Source: Nilaparvata lugens (taxonomy: Eukaryota; Arthropoda; Insecta; Hemiptera; Delphacidae). Taken from it: DNA of 64,000 nucleotides. The notes below the pieces were generated by a model. That model made no database searches. It saw only the letters and a list, made by a program, of their open reading frames with translations, and was not told the DNA's origin. A program made the translations under genes and the position numbers. This document shows positions 36,901 to 40,623 of the stretch, one piece after another. The stretch covers positions 38,970,613 through 39,034,612 of the forward strand of contig NC_052508.1 in assembly GCF_014356525.2 (NCBI RefSeq), read 5' to 3'. Numbering within the stretch: the stretch's first letter is position 1; every line of letters starts with the position of its first letter.

Positions 36901-39019
36901 ACAGTCACGGCAATGGACCAATCAGAAATTAATATTTGAATTAGGGTAGCCATTGTAAGAGTTTTATGATCTAAGGGAAGAATTGAGGAGAGATGACTAT
37001 AATCTGCCACTGAAGAAAGACTGAACAAGGAATCTCCTAAGGCCTTTATCCATTTATTAAGCTTTAATATATGTAAAATTTTGCTGTAATCTGTTATTTA
37101 TTGTTTTGTAACTCAGTGATACAATAATAATGTTTGAGTTACACAAGTTAAAATCCCTATAAAATTTGAAGAAGAGGAATTAGCCAAGCAGTACCACAAG
37201 GATACAAAAAGGAAGATATCTTTAGAAGAAAAATCAAATATATATTTTCACGAGAGTCGTCGGTGGCCTACATTAAGAGAGCTCTCATAACTTCGAATTT
37301 TATAACTTTAACTACATATTGATCATCGAATAAATCAAATATAAAATTAAAATCTCAAGCTTGAGTATTTAACGATTAATTAAAGTGAAGTGGGGGAAAA
37401 AACTAGTATTCTTATCATTAATTAATTCAGCCAGAGTTATTCAGATGGACATCTCAAAGTTCCACCACAGCCAAATTCACGGACCCTGAGATAAGAGATT
37501 TCTAATTATTGTAATAAAATTTTTTAATGTTTACATTCATAGGCCATTTGAGTATTGTCTTGCCCATTAAAATCACCATAATTAAAATTTCTACTCAAGA
37601 GTTGTAATATTATATTGTATGAAGCTCACCTATCATCAAAGTCAATATTGCTATTATTTTATATTGATCAATTTTTTTTATCATTGTAATAAATACTGAT
37701 ATATCTTGTAACCTGGAGTTTGTTCTTTCTTGCTGTGACCTGTTCATAATACCCGACCAACCTCATGCTATCCATTTATATTTAAATATTGATCTGAATC
37801 TGAATCTGATAATTTGAAAGGAGATACCTCCAATAAAATATTTAATTTAAATCAGCAATATATTGTTCTGATTAAATCTACATTGGAAACAATTACTTCT
37901 GAAGGTCATTCAAGTTCTCAGGCGTTCAGCCATCTATATTATTATTTTGAGGTCATTAGTATATTGTACAGTAGTGGCAAACATATAGGACCATAGAAAT
38001 TATAAGGTTTTCCTAGTTTATTCTATCTTTGACCCTGTCTGGTATGATTCGACACTTCTGACCAATTTGTTGAATGGTAGTGGACTGGTTTGAAGGTGAA
38101 ATTGTTTTGTATTTTAAAATACTGGAAATCCATATATATTTTTATCTCAAGGATTGTAGCAGCAACACATTTGGTAAGAATCTGCAGAGATATTCTGCAC
38201 AGGTTATTGATATATCTCATAGCAAATCTTGCTTTAAGCTCTTTACTGAGCCTATCAAGGTCGTGTTCTCTATACATTGTCAGAACCCACATTCGTTATA
38301 TCAACATTGCTATAACATGGAGTATCTTGAAATTATTATCATTGTCAATGTGTACAGAATACGACGTTGCATATACATAAGTGTAGGTCAGGTTGGGCAA
38401 CATATAACACATCAACGTCGGTGTGGGGCATACTATGTTATGCACACTAAAGAAGAGGTTACATATTACAAAACATCTTTTTCTGTCGAACAGCAGTGCA
38501 GGAACAGCATAAACGTTTAACAAATGGTGATTAATCTGTTTCAGGATCAATGCAAATGTGAAGTTTGTATATGCCTTGAAAACGGATGATGATGTTTTCA
38601 TCGATTTGCCCGGGGTGATGAGAGAACTTTCAAAAGCCAACCAATGGAATTGGTGGAGCTGCTTCCGGATTGGTTGGCCAGTCAGGCGAGCTGGCAAATG
38701 GCGGGAAACTGTTTTGAATCGAACCGAGTACCCACCATTTCCGTCTGGAGCCGGTTACGTTGTCGACAGTTTGGTGGTGCATTTTCTAGTCGACAATTAT
38801 GAAAATCTAGTAATGGATGCACAAGGAGAAGATGTTTCCATGGGCATTTGGCTTGATGACCTGAATCTGTTGAGATTGGAACACAGTGATGAATGCAAGT
38901 GGGCTTGCTCAAATAGGTGTGTGGTGGGCAACTGTAATATCATGGAGCTCAGCACCAACCAAATTCTATTGGCTTGGCACAACTATAACAATTGTGGCTT
39001 GAACATTTGTAAATGTTGA
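747..39019 (+). CDS. B3GALNT2: B3GALNT2-like beta-1,3-glycosyltransferase (GT31), five exons, 5' end outside window
   Basis: Exons 747-971, 7416-7661, 7917-8141, 8918-9101 and 38545-39019 join through GT-AG introns with matching phases (1, 1, 1, 2) to give about 450 residues ending at TGA. Seen: VIGIISAQENFNQRKTLRDTW near the start, an IVLVDVVDVYRNLP segment, the LKTDDD nucleotide-sugar/metal motif in the last exon, YPPFPSGAGYVVD, GEDVSMGIW and a cysteine-rich tail ending CKC. This order, including the long divergent middle part (exons 2-3) before the catalytic core, is characteristic of B3GALNT2 within GT31. B3GALNT2 adds beta-1,3-GalNAc to GlcNAc in the ER, on O-mannosyl glycans of alpha-dystroglycan in vertebrates. 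The acceptor in this organism is unknown. The start codon and membrane anchor are not in the window. Introns are 6,444, 255, 776 and 29,443 bp. Another GT31 beta-1,3-galactosyl or GalNAc transferase is the alternative. Confidence 0.85.
1260..1483. repeat. Short inverted-repeat (MITE-like) element
   Basis: CGTTTCACCAAG at 1260-1271 is the reverse complement of CTTGGTGAAACCG near 1471-1483. The roughly 224-bp segment between has no ORF. It looks like a miniature inverted-repeat element in intron 1, but I see no convincing target-site duplication. Confidence 0.4.
1603..3836 (-). pseudogene. LINE A ORF2: end of endonuclease, reverse transcriptase, carboxy end
   Basis: Begins with the carboxy end of the endonuclease (PLISDHSAVVL, near 3760). 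RT motifs follow: TVLIHKKG, ANFRPISMVPIFSKVIE, QHGFRNRRSTTSAL, LCDLTKAFDCVP. The catalytic box reads FAYDT instead of FADDT, so one catalytic aspartate is replaced by tyrosine, and residues after VPQ are deleted. The ORF is broken near 3350, 2990 and 2310. It ends with IIYGLLLWG and an SLPRQIQ-type tail typical of this LINE group. Clearly dead. Confidence 0.75.
3837..4904. mobile_element. Non-autonomous hAT-type DNA transposon inserted in LINE A
   Basis: The 1,068-bp element starts CAGTAGCGGCTCGT and ends with the reverse complement of CAGTGGCGGCTCGT (one mismatch in 14). It is flanked on both sides by the perfect 8-bp duplication GTCCAGAC (3829-3836 and 4905-4912). The 8-bp duplication with CAG ends is diagnostic of hAT. 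It interrupts the endonuclease ORF of LINE A, whose frame resumes exactly after one duplication copy, so the insertion is younger than the LINE. No transposase is visible; the small ORFs inside show no family motifs. Confidence 0.9.
4905..5555 (-). pseudogene. LINE A ORF2 endonuclease, amino-terminal part
   Basis: Reads NIQCLRTKLDVLDLF, a TEHWL motif (catalytic glutamate), VVSVYHPPNEDF and IIIGGDFNVHLEAP (the GDFN motif), all hallmarks of the apurinic/apurinic-like endonuclease of LINEs. It stops where the hAT-type element begins; the reading continues on the far side at 3836 with the expected SDHSAV motif. The start is in a different frame from ORF1 and overlaps it by about 70 bp. Confidence 0.75.
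5489..6675 (-). pseudogene. LINE A ORF1 remnant with PHD-like zinc finger
   Basis: A start ATG on the minus strand at 6675-6673 opens MAPADELQDSCCGVCKN. After a frameshift it continues with a Cys/His cluster (WHHIGC ... WYCSKC), a PHD-type finger as seen in ORF1 of several LINE groups. Further pieces at 6161-6379, 5817-6053 and 5489-5857 are in different frames. The last piece (MPMQLKLTKKRPIDKN onward) is a compact domain typical of LINE ORF1 carboxy ends. Role in an active element: RNA-binding particle protein. Not functional here. Confidence 0.65.
6691..7415 (+). other. Intron sequence between LINE A and exon B
   Basis: No gene seen. It may include the 5' untranslated part of LINE A on the minus strand (up to about 7190). 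The last 25 bases before exon B form an ordinary pyrimidine-rich acceptor. Confidence 0.4.
7416..7661 (+). CDS. B3GALNT2: Exon B of B3GALNT2-like gene
   Basis: Acceptor CATTACAG ends at 7415; donor G|GTATCA follows 7661 (phase 1 to phase 1). It begins VFGETVLNTSRIK after completing a glycine codon and runs to DGRNTDEPQ. This is the family-specific insert between the amino-terminal GT31 motif and the catalytic core. The splice phases on both sides fit their neighbours exactly. Confidence 0.8.
7917..8141 (+). CDS. B3GALNT2: Exon C of B3GALNT2-like gene
   Basis: Acceptor ACTATCACAG ends at 7916; donor G|GTAAGT follows 8141. The exon reads GVIWKNIPPIHSHEGFEG to MVAFSYTIS. The HEGFEGTI segment matches the family-typical ESFEGTI-like region of B3GALNT2. 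Separated from exon B by only 255 bp, the one compact intron in this gene. Confidence 0.8.
8142..8917 (+). other. Intron between exons C and D
   Basis: 776 bp of AT-rich sequence with good donor (GTAAGT) and acceptor (TTTCCAG). Short open frames here have no recognisable motif. No repeat boundary identified. Confidence 0.5.
8918..9101 (+). CDS. B3GALNT2: Exon D of B3GALNT2-like gene (start of catalytic core)
   Basis: Acceptor CATCTTTCCAG ends at 8917; strong donor TG|GTAAGT follows 9101 (phase 2). It encodes SALKRKLSEEETES through NDIVLVDVVDVYRNLP and FYKW. The D-V-V-D-x-Y-R-N-L segment is a conserved GT31 motif directly preceding the DDD site, which is on the next exon 29 kb away. Confidence 0.85.
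9455..10411. repeat. 87-bp direct repeats flanking a LINE fragment
   Basis: 9455-9541 and 10325-10411 are the same 87 bases with two differences (starting TCGGTACGAC versus TTGGTACGAC). Between them lies only the LINE B fragment. The simplest reading is a very long target-site duplication made when the fragment inserted, or a small tandem duplication used as an insertion site. The repeat includes a short open frame (EEEDFTFDFINC) that I do not recognise. Confidence 0.8.
9542..10324 (-). mobile_element. LINE B: 5'-truncated non-LTR retrotransposon, carboxy end of RT ORF
   Basis: Antisense to the host gene. The minus strand reads TMNALRTSSLALLYSTGEYCSSVW, then ETMRKISGTLRPTETEWLPV and VLSNIMPSDLR, then frameshifts into RCADSMG / GYTSDPLCQCGQ / HLISECP. 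This is the post-RT carboxy region with the CCHC-like end found in a widespread group of arthropod LINEs. The upstream RT is missing (5' truncation), and at least two frameshifts are present. Flanked by 87-bp direct repeats. Confidence 0.75.
10412..11800 (+). other. Intron sequence without recognised gene
   Basis: AT-rich, with only short open frames and no protein motif recognised. The right 87-bp repeat copy runs into a 20-odd-codon open stretch (GSVEIAVFYPIFAMLL) ending in TGA; this could be a remnant of something coding but cannot be assigned. Confidence 0.4.
11801..12450 (-). mobile_element. Compact Helitron-like element with nested inverted copy of its 3' end
   Basis: Read on the minus strand it starts A|TCTATATTATATAAAAGCG (12450) and ends with a GC hairpin (GGCGAGC-GAA-GCGAGCC), then TGACGGCTAG|T at 11801. 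A 5' TC, a 3' hairpin a few bases before CTAG, and insertion between A and T are Helitron signatures. At 11960-11994 the same 3' end occurs again in the opposite orientation, also ending CTAG|T, so 11800-11995 folds as an imperfect palindrome of nearly 200 bp. No Rep/helicase coding capacity, so non-autonomous. Confidence 0.75.
12389..12424. repeat. (GTGA)n microsatellite inside the Helitron-like element
   Basis: About nine GTGA units close to the 5' end of the minus-strand Helitron-like element. Internal tetranucleotide tracts at a fixed place in a mobile element can seed microsatellites elsewhere in a genome. Confidence 0.85.
12451..12823 (-). other. Possible 3' end or LTR of gypsy element A
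   Basis: No gene. It lies just beyond the carboxy end of the gypsy-type polyprotein on the minus strand, where a 3' LTR would be expected. A small palindrome with AAGGGCATA/TATGTGCCCTT is near 12626-12652. No second copy of this sequence is visible in the window, so an LTR cannot be confirmed. Confidence 0.3.
12824..13254 (-). pseudogene. Gypsy A carboxy-terminal region after integrase core
   Basis: Two overlapping frames (13069-13254 and 12824-13108) encode a basic region with DDIVYVRNY and a WKRHVNQMRKF segment, as in the post-integrase part of gypsy Pol (the GPY/F-like region that carries ...RHVDQ). It is proline and acidic rich toward the end. Frames are shifted relative to each other. 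Confidence 0.6.
13347..13901 (-). pseudogene. Gypsy A integrase core
   Basis: About 184 residues: HHCC zinc finger (H..H then CKLCYEC), WWPNID, catalytic D at HIDNCGPI, second D at VSDNATCF and E at GAAENAVKTF, the DDE triad of retroviral-type integrases. It is in a different frame from the RT segment, separated by a few bases near 13905, so a frameshift has occurred. Confidence 0.8.
13913..16102 (-). pseudogene. Gypsy A zinc knuckle, protease, reverse transcriptase, RNase H
   Basis: One 729-residue open frame. Zinc knuckle KCHVCGKQGHLKTVC at the start (a first knuckle, CYCCGKANHLSKNC, lies just upstream). Protease motif VDTGSGISAI near residue 93. RT: FLDDIFIT catalytic box, KLDLSQAYQQIELDE, FLGHVID. 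RNase H: LSCDASPYGLG and a QLEKEALAII-HFHQYLYG segment ending LQRWSIFLSGYDYEI. The RNA-binding, protease and RT sites are preserved, so this stretch decayed little, but the element as a whole is truncated. Confidence 0.85.
16290..16690 (+). repeat. Left long terminal inverted repeat of element X
   Basis: Starting AAAGATTTATTACT, this roughly 400-bp segment is repeated in inverted orientation at 27888-28258 (and, on the other side of the copia insertion, about 17200-17230). Conserved blocks include the AATAAA-like start, CAAGCTACTGG / CCAGTAGCTTGG and GTGACTCAAAATGGCG. The ends abut the truncated gypsy A. No coding sequence. A foldback or long-TIR DNA element is the likely class. Confidence 0.7.
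16691..17230. other. Interior of element X
   Basis: No ORF of note. It contains GTGACGTCACGTG at about 16711-16723, a perfect CRE-type palindrome (TGACGTCA) overlapping an E-box-like CACGTG. With the copia removed this would be the central part of element X. Confidence 0.4.
17231..17428 (-). repeat. Copia 3' LTR
   Basis: 198 bp, nearly identical to 27690-27887 with about half a dozen differences (for example GACGAGGG versus GACAAGGG). On the minus strand it begins TGTTGGAATATAATAATT and ends TTTATCA. The differences show the element is not brand new. Confidence 0.9.
17429..17437 (-). promoter_or_regulatory. Copia polypurine tract
   Basis: The minus strand reads AAGAAGGAG directly before the 3' LTR TGTTGG. 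This is the expected position and composition for the plus-strand primer of reverse transcription. Confidence 0.75.
17554..18774 (-). pseudogene. Copia reverse transcriptase and RNase H
   Basis: 406 residues open: FDVKTAFLYGELDDEIFM, YGLKQAPSQWN, the HVDDGILMS catalytic box (consensus YVDD), SLLYLTNKTRPEMSF, then copia RNase H (YCDSDYAGDLNDRKSTSGY, ALSTAEAEYISAAEC, KHIDVRYHFV, KQLADIFTKPL). Same frame as integrase; the first codons between 18775 and 18843 are also open. The catalytic residues are intact, but the polyprotein is interrupted upstream. Confidence 0.9.
18844..20322 (-). pseudogene. Copia integrase
   Basis: 492 open residues. GAG-pre-integrase zinc finger (WHRKLGHISFKNLEKL ... CNICPKA), then the catalytic core with D at VIHSDLCGP, D at IRCDNGGEYVS and E at NGTAERMNRTL. 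After the core comes KLNIFGSKVHSKV and an acidic repeat region (NEREQEAEMM, five imperfect copies at 19140-19290), then the RT start (WKEAINKE, NNTWSIV). It ends at a TAA (18844-18846) in the same frame as the RT segment, so this is an internal stop. Confidence 0.85.
20449..21036 (-). pseudogene. Copia zinc knuckle and protease
   Basis: Resumes after LINE C with KTTKCYSCNEYGHIRNNCP (CCHC knuckle), a second C-x2-C cluster (FCTYCKKSNHYEKDC), then FIIDSGCTPNHMTND with the aspartic protease triad DSG, and LMSVNAITENGGKV toward the end, as usual for copia proteases. Stops are present near 20870 and at 20449. Same reading frame as the integrase downstream. Confidence 0.8.
21518..22657 (-). pseudogene. 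LINE C ORF2, RT core and carboxy end
   Basis: 379 residues continuing ORF2: AKAFDSVDREKL, VVQGSTLGPLLFLIYVNNL, FLFADDTAVVS (catalytic FADDT intact), LTINTSKSKYM, YKYLGIVIDYNLNW and an IQYGILIWGG segment. A single frameshift from the upstream piece is the only clear defect, so this copy is relatively young. Confidence 0.85.
22672..24537 (-). pseudogene. LINE C ORF2, endonuclease and start of RT
   Basis: 621 residues. Endonuclease: HQNIRSYKKNIDEF, LTEAWLND, IIAGDLNCDI and VTDHYAIC motifs, complete. RT palm begins LKISKVIPIYKSG, YSNYRPISLLAIISKILER, QYGFQKSKHCSDA. It is broken by a frameshift at about 22660-22680, where the other frame resumes with YLDLAKAFDSVD. The two pieces together are a nearly complete CR1/Jockey-group ORF2. 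Confidence 0.85.
24538..26892. other. AT-rich 5' half of LINE C insertion, no long ORF
   Basis: No supported gene. A weak inverted pair (GGATGGGCACCGATAGAC near 25029 and its imperfect complement near 25365-25380) may mark a degenerate small DNA transposon. 26700-26820 is richer in GC and carries a short open frame on the minus strand. The rest is low-complexity AT sequence. Confidence 0.35.
26893..27551 (-). pseudogene. Copia Gag, amino-terminal part
   Basis: The likely start is MATMDGENYVHKL at 27551. It contains the copia-type Gag landmarks: a WEFEIKILLKAKDLMDVV segment, KAQHYILMTLDNDV, a C-S-A-K-E-MYDTLKNLF region (UBN2/gag-polypeptide family) and LSVLPEQYKHF. A TAA stop interrupts it in frame at 27210-27212. 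Gag stops at 26893 where LINE C inserted; the zinc knuckle resumes at 21036. Confidence 0.8.
27675..27689 (-). promoter_or_regulatory. Copia primer-binding site (half initiator tRNA-Met type)
   Basis: Immediately inside the 5' LTR the minus strand reads GGTTATGGGCCCAGA. This is complementary to the anticodon arm of initiator tRNA-Met (CTGGGCCCATAACC), the internal priming site used by the Drosophila copia element rather than a tRNA 3' end. Recognised from general knowledge of the tRNA. Confidence 0.85.
27690..27887 (-). repeat. Copia 5' LTR
   Basis: 198-bp partner of the LTR at 17231-17428, beginning TGTTGG on the minus strand. It is directly followed by the half-tRNA primer site. The outer flank (CGGTA) belongs to element X, into which the copia inserted. 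Confidence 0.9.
27888..28258 (-). repeat. Right long terminal inverted repeat of element X
   Basis: Reverse complement of 16290-16660, running from the copia flank to AAATCTTT at 28251-28258. The copia inserted inside this arm; the missing end of the arm is at about 17200-17230 (GTACC then TTTTTAGTTCC, matching TACC then TATAGTTCC in the left arm). A third related end, GACTCAAAATGGCGTC, occurs near 28516. Confidence 0.7.
28259..29350. other. Intron sequence between element X and duplicated array
   Basis: No gene. From 29092 the sequence becomes GC-richer (TGTTAGGGTTTAGTACTG, then CATATATAACCCCC at about 29166), a promoter- or LTR-like composition. No paired LTR is visible, so the class of this segment is open. 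Confidence 0.35.
29498..30693. repeat. Segment B, GC-rich, with three imperfect internal repeats
   Basis: It contains three related blocks near 29999, 30217 and 30419, each reading roughly CTCCTTAGC-AGGAACCCC-CAGGGCTCA, then CCTCGGA(T/C)GC. The spacing is about 200-220 bp. The block is clearly richer in GC than its surroundings. Two further copies lie at 32910-34105 and 35815-37010. No function assigned; it may be the untranslated part of a retroelement. Confidence 0.55.
30694..31196. repeat. Segment C, missing from the middle copy
   Basis: Present here and at 37011-37461 (the latter about 65 bp shorter by an internal deletion next to AAGTGGGGGAAAAA). Absent at 34105, where B' joins D' directly. 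Both sides end in CCAC, so its absence from the middle copy marks the breakpoint of the 2,905-bp duplication. Confidence 0.75.
31201..34105. repeat. 2,905-bp tandem duplication, first copy
   Basis: Segments D, A', MITE and B'. It is repeated immediately at 34106-37010 at a constant offset of 2,905. The two copies appear almost identical; I noticed only about two base differences (near 33110/36015 and 33125/36030). Junction microhomology is CCAC. A collapsed or false assembly duplication is an alternative. Confidence 0.85.
32297..32906. mobile_element. 610-bp inverted-repeat DNA element, copy 1
   Basis: Begins ACCTAGCACCGCAGTGCAGG and ends with the reverse complement of ACCTAGCTCCGCGGTGCAGG (two mismatches in 20). 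Flanked by TTG on both sides (32294-32296, 32907-32909). The paralogous segment at 29491-29502 reads CCTCTTGGAGAA with a single TTG, an empty site. No ORF. The 3-bp duplication suggests a PIF/Harbinger- or CACTA-like element, but the family is not certain. Confidence 0.85.
34106..37010. repeat. 2,905-bp tandem duplication, second copy
   Basis: Second copy of 31201-34105, containing D', A'', MITE' and B''. It is followed by segment C'' as in the ancestral order, which shows that this copy keeps the original right boundary while the junction B'-D' at 34105 is new. Confidence 0.85.
35202..35811. mobile_element. 610-bp inverted-repeat DNA element, copy 2
   Basis: Same element as 32297-32906, at exactly +2,905. 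It was copied by the tandem duplication and is not a second insertion: the flanks and the TTG duplication are the same. Confidence 0.85.
37466..38419. repeat. Segment D, third and most diverged copy, adjacent to last exon
   Basis: Matches 31201-32134 with scattered substitutions and small indels, for example an added CACATTTGGT-like insertion near 38165. Homology ends at CATCAACGTC (about 38419), followed by unique sequence up to the acceptor at 38544. This is probably the ancestral copy from which the others came. Confidence 0.7.
38545..39019 (+). CDS. B3GALNT2: Last exon of B3GALNT2-like gene (DDD motif to stop)
   Basis: Acceptor CTGTTTCAG ends at 38544 and completes the tryptophan codon split by the donor at 9101, giving FYKW-INANVKFVYALK-TDDD. 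It carries the DDD catalytic motif, WWSCFRIGWPVRRAGKW, PSGAGYVVD, QGEDVSMGIW and a cysteine-rich end (CKWACSNRC, GLNICKC), then TGA at 39017-39019. All hallmark GT31 residues are present, so the gene appears functional over this part. Confidence 0.9.
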
Positions 39020-40113
39020 GCTATTACCGAAATTCCATATTTTTTCCATACTGTAACTTAAGGAATCATTTGTTATGAAGTAATGTTCTCAATTTCTCGA
39101 TGATTTGAAAATTGTTAGGTTTCAAGGAAGTTGTTCAACACTATTGAAGAATAACAATGAGACAGACCACTTAGGGGAAGTTATGTGCAGAAAGCGGTCA
39201 GGAGATCCGAGTTCCACATTCTTGGGAACTGGATAAATGGAAATAATTTATAAATAGTTTGTAACTATTGGATGAGTAGGTAAAAGAGAGAATGAGATAG
39301 AGAGAAATATTTTTATTCATTGGTGTCTTCAGTGATTAGCTCTGTGGTCATCTTTATTGATTAGGTTTATAAACTTGATATCAGTGTTTATGAGATAATT
39401 ATTCATCTGCATATGAAGTAATATCTTCTAGCCCTTCCTAGATGCTGATTCCAAAAGAATATATTTAAAAATAATTCATCTGATTGCCAGCAAATTGCAG
39501 ACACAAACTTTAACATCACTTCAAACTACCCCATAGAGTTTTGGGATTTACACAGTAGAATAGAAAACATCACTTCAAACTACCCCATAGAGTTTTGGGA
39601 TTTACACAGTAGAATAGAATAGCTTTCTTCATGTCAAATCACAAAAGTTGAATAACTCACATTGATTGGCATCTCCATAATACTATTATACAAGTAGTAC
39701 ACTCTGTAATTCAAGAATATGAAACTAAAACTAGAAAATAGTGAAAAAATTAAAATGAAAAAAAAAATGAATTGAATTACATGGCAAAGTTAGGCCAAGT
39801 CTTATACTGACCCTAAAAAGTTGATGGATACATTGAAAACATTAATGGAGTTAACCTAGAGTTCTTTATGGAGACAATGAGATGTGCAAGGGACCTAAAG
39901 GAGTATTCTAGGAGAAGTAGGCTTCCCTACCTCTGCAATCAGCCACAGGATGTGGAAAGGTTTCTTAGCACATTCCTAAATCACCTGCACCAGCTGAATC
40001 CGGTGTATCCACAAAAATATTGCATAATAATATTCTTGATAATAGTTAGTATGTTATATAATATATCAACTTAATTGTAATTAGGTCCAAGTGTACTGTA
40101 TTGAGAGTACTTT
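39020..40113 (+). other. Region after the stop codon, probable 3' untranslated sequence and flank
   Basis: No further exon is expected after the TGA. No clear AATAAA signal stands out near the stop. An A-rich stretch near 39740-39770 might reflect polyadenylation-related sequence. Contains the 54-bp tandem repeat at 39512-39619 and a short open frame at 39868 without family motif. Confidence 0.4.
39512..39619. repeat. Perfect 54-bp tandem duplication
   Basis: The unit beginning AACATCACTTCAAACTACCC and ending AGTAGAATAGAA occurs twice head to tail (39512-39565, 39566-39619) with no difference I can see, indicating a recent local duplication. Confidence 0.9.
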
Positions 40114-40623
40114 TTGAATGAATGGGATGAGCGGTGTACGTTTGAGACTGTGAATGGAAGGTCGAATGTGGATGTCTCCTTTTGCAATGCTGCGTGTTTT
40201 ATGTTGAATGTGTCTTGGCGATTGGGGGATCTGTGCATCGATCACCGTTTGATCCACGTGTCCATTGGAGAAGAGGGTGACCGATGGGCAGATCTGAAGC
40301 AGGTGAGATTTGTGCTCTCGGGTGAGGACTGGCTCGCATTTGACAGTGAGTTGATTGATGGTGTGAATGACATCGTTGTTGGTGAAGGGGTTAACGAGTT
40401 GGCTAATTATCTAACCGCTGTAGTGCTTGGTGCTGCTAGGGCTTCCATTCCGGTCTGTCGGGGTAGCAAGCAGGTGCCGTGGTGGGGACGCCAGTTGGCT
40501 GACTTACAAAAGGCTGTGAAGTATGCAAGGAGACAGTTCCAGCGAGCAAGAGGGGAGCGGCGCCTCCATTTGCAGATGGTTTGGCATAGCCTTTGGCGGG
40601 AATATGTGTATTCAGTGTGTTAG
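40114..40623 (+). pseudogene. LINE D endonuclease end and linker ORF
   Basis: 169 open residues, GC-richer than its surroundings. SNVDVSF ... DHRLIHV is the carboxy part of the apurinic-type endonuclease, followed by VPWWGRQL. It ends at TAG 40621-40623; RT pieces resume after about 350 bases in other frames (near 40990, 41099 and 41400). A deletion of the segment before LLSVWSKV is evident because the usual SYRPI stretch is missing. Confidence 0.65.

Larger units (their letters stand above)
29351..38419. repeat. Duplicated array made of segments A, B, C, D in three partial copies
   Basis: Order by sequence: A-B-C-D (29351-32149), A'-MITE-B' (32150-34105), D'-A''-MITE'-B''-C''-D'' (34106-38419). 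A begins GACAGGAATGGGCC; B holds three imperfect repeats; C is about 500 bp; D is about 950 bp. The last D abuts the sequence leading to the final host exon, so D is probably old intron sequence. Open frames in B and D recur in each copy but lack protein motifs, and are on opposite strands in overlapping positions, so none is called a gene. Confidence 0.85.

Noticed and set aside
38074..38520. 148-residue + frame just before the last exon
   Set aside because: Ends before the acceptor, lies in segment D and has no GT31 similarity; the splice phase fits exon D directly to 38545.
39868..40074. Short + frame after the gene (METMRCARDLKEY)
   Set aside because: No recognisable family, no splice context, isolated; kept only as part of the flank description.
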